From an uncultured Clostridia bacterium (GTDB lineage Bacteria; Bacillota; Clostridia; Oscillospirales; CAG-272), in the NCBI GenBank assembly GCA_946615525.1, contig CAMOHW010000043.1:1-7101 (forward strand): a DNA stretch of 7,101 bases. Reading direction: 5' to 3'. The notes beneath the pieces were generated by a model. That model made no database searches. It saw only the letters and a list, made by a program, of their open reading frames with translations, and had not been told where the DNA came from. The translations under genes and the position numbers were made by a program. Position 1 is the first letter of the stretch, and every line of letters begins with the position of its first letter. Shown piece after piece: positions 6,705-7,101 of the stretch.

Positions 6705-6733
6705 TTTTTTGTGTCGTTTATTTGATTTATAAT
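6705..6733 (+). promoter_or_regulatory. Possible promoter of the phosphohexomutase gene
   Basis: A perfect TATAAT -10 lies at 6728-6733. At 17 bases upstream the -35 position reads TTTTTT (6705-6710), a poor match, and there is no TG for an extended -10. The upstream DNA is rich in A- and T-runs, which could compensate. The predicted start is near 6740, leaving about 32 bases before the ATG, including AAAGGG at 6759-6764 as ribosome binding site. It looks clearly weaker than the divergent promoter. Confidence 0.5.
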
Positions 6734-6771
6734 AAAACAAAAACTTGTTTTTTGGCAGAAAGGGACAAAAT

Positions 6772-7101
6772 ATGATTCGATTCGGGACAGGTGGCTGGCG
6801 TGCCGTGATTGGCGACGACTTTACAAAAGAGAATATCCAGCGCGTGGCGCAGGGAATTGCCGATTTGATGGCGGAAGAAGGAAAAACCGACAAACCGGTT
6901 ATGATTGGTTATGACCGTAGGTTTCTCTCCAAGGAATCTGCCGTTTGGGTGGCCGAAGTACTTACGGCAAACGGGGCGAATGTTCTGTTTATGAAGCGCA
7001 GTGCTCCAACGCCTTTGGTCATGTTTACCGTAAAAGACGAGCCCCTGCACTACGGCATTGAAATTACCGCGAGCCACAACACCGGTATTTACAACGGGAT
7101 C
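6772..7101 (+). CDS. Alpha-D-phosphohexomutase (phosphoglucomutase/phosphomannomutase family), N-terminal 110 residues, cut by window edge
   Basis: The plus-strand frame opens at ATG 6772, 7 bases after AAAGGG, and is open to the right edge. It encodes the first domain of the phosphohexomutase family, cytoplasmic enzymes that move phosphate between C1 and C6 of glucose, mannose or related sugars through a phosphoserine. Visible motifs are the N-terminal FGTGGWRAVIGDDFT (4-18), the IGYDRR strand-loop (45-50), SAPTPLV (77-83) and the catalytic loop ITASHNTGIYNGI (98-110), with phosphoserine S101. The family usually has proline after SHN (ASHNP); here it is threonine. The short N-terminus starting at FGTGGWR differs from the B. 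subtilis PgcA type, which has a leading extension. Metal-binding and sugar-specificity loops lie beyond the edge, so glucose, mannose or glucosamine phosphate cannot be chosen between, and no gene symbol is given. It is transcribed away from the gdpP operon, with no obvious functional link. Confidence 0.88.
   Translation, partial: MIRFGTGGWRAVIGDDFTKENIQRVAQGIADLMAEEGKTDKPVMIGYDRRFLSKESAVWVAEVLTANGANVLFMKRSAPTPLVMFTVKDEPLHYGIEITASHNTGIYNGI

Overview
The window reads as the chromosome of a Gram-positive bacterium of the phylum Bacillota, most likely class Clostridia. The reasons are the gene set (a membrane-bound GdpP-type c-di-AMP phosphodiesterase beside rplI and dnaB, then tilS-hpt-ftsH), strong AAGGAG-type ribosome binding sites, and a TTTACA / TATACT promoter of the sigma-A type. 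Coding DNA looks close to half G+C, while the single large intergenic gap is very A/T rich. The genus cannot be fixed from this sequence alone.

Layout. Six genes lie head to tail on the minus strand. In transcription order they are gdpP (6499 to 4373), rplI (4348 to 3905), dnaB (3840 to 2500), tilS (2503 to 1187), hpt (1142 to 588) and the 5' part of ftsH (575 to the left edge). Their gaps are 24, 64, -4, 44 and 12 bases, and no terminator is visible between them, so they probably form one operon. A divergent gene for an alpha-D-phosphohexomutase (phosphoglucomutase/phosphomannomutase family) starts at 6772 on the plus strand and runs off the right edge. The 272-base spacer between the divergent genes holds a very good minus-strand promoter, a run of helically phased A-tracts upstream of it, small palindromes, and a weaker plus-strand promoter.

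The operon is housekeeping in character: second-messenger turnover (GdpP), ribosome (bL9), replication fork helicase (DnaB), tRNA-Ile2 decoding (TilS), purine salvage (HPRT) and membrane protein quality control (FtsH). It joins two gene blocks that are separate in Bacillus subtilis, gdpP-rplI-dnaB and tilS-hpt-ftsH, through a 4-base ATGA overlap of dnaB and tilS.

I see no mobile element, CRISPR array, tRNA or rRNA, and no convincing new defence or metabolic system. The points worth a second look are regulatory: the phased A-tracts and operator-like palindrome at the operon promoter, a hairpin lying between the strong ribosome binding site and the start codon of dnaB, and the absence of TTA, CTA and TCA codons from the largest genes.
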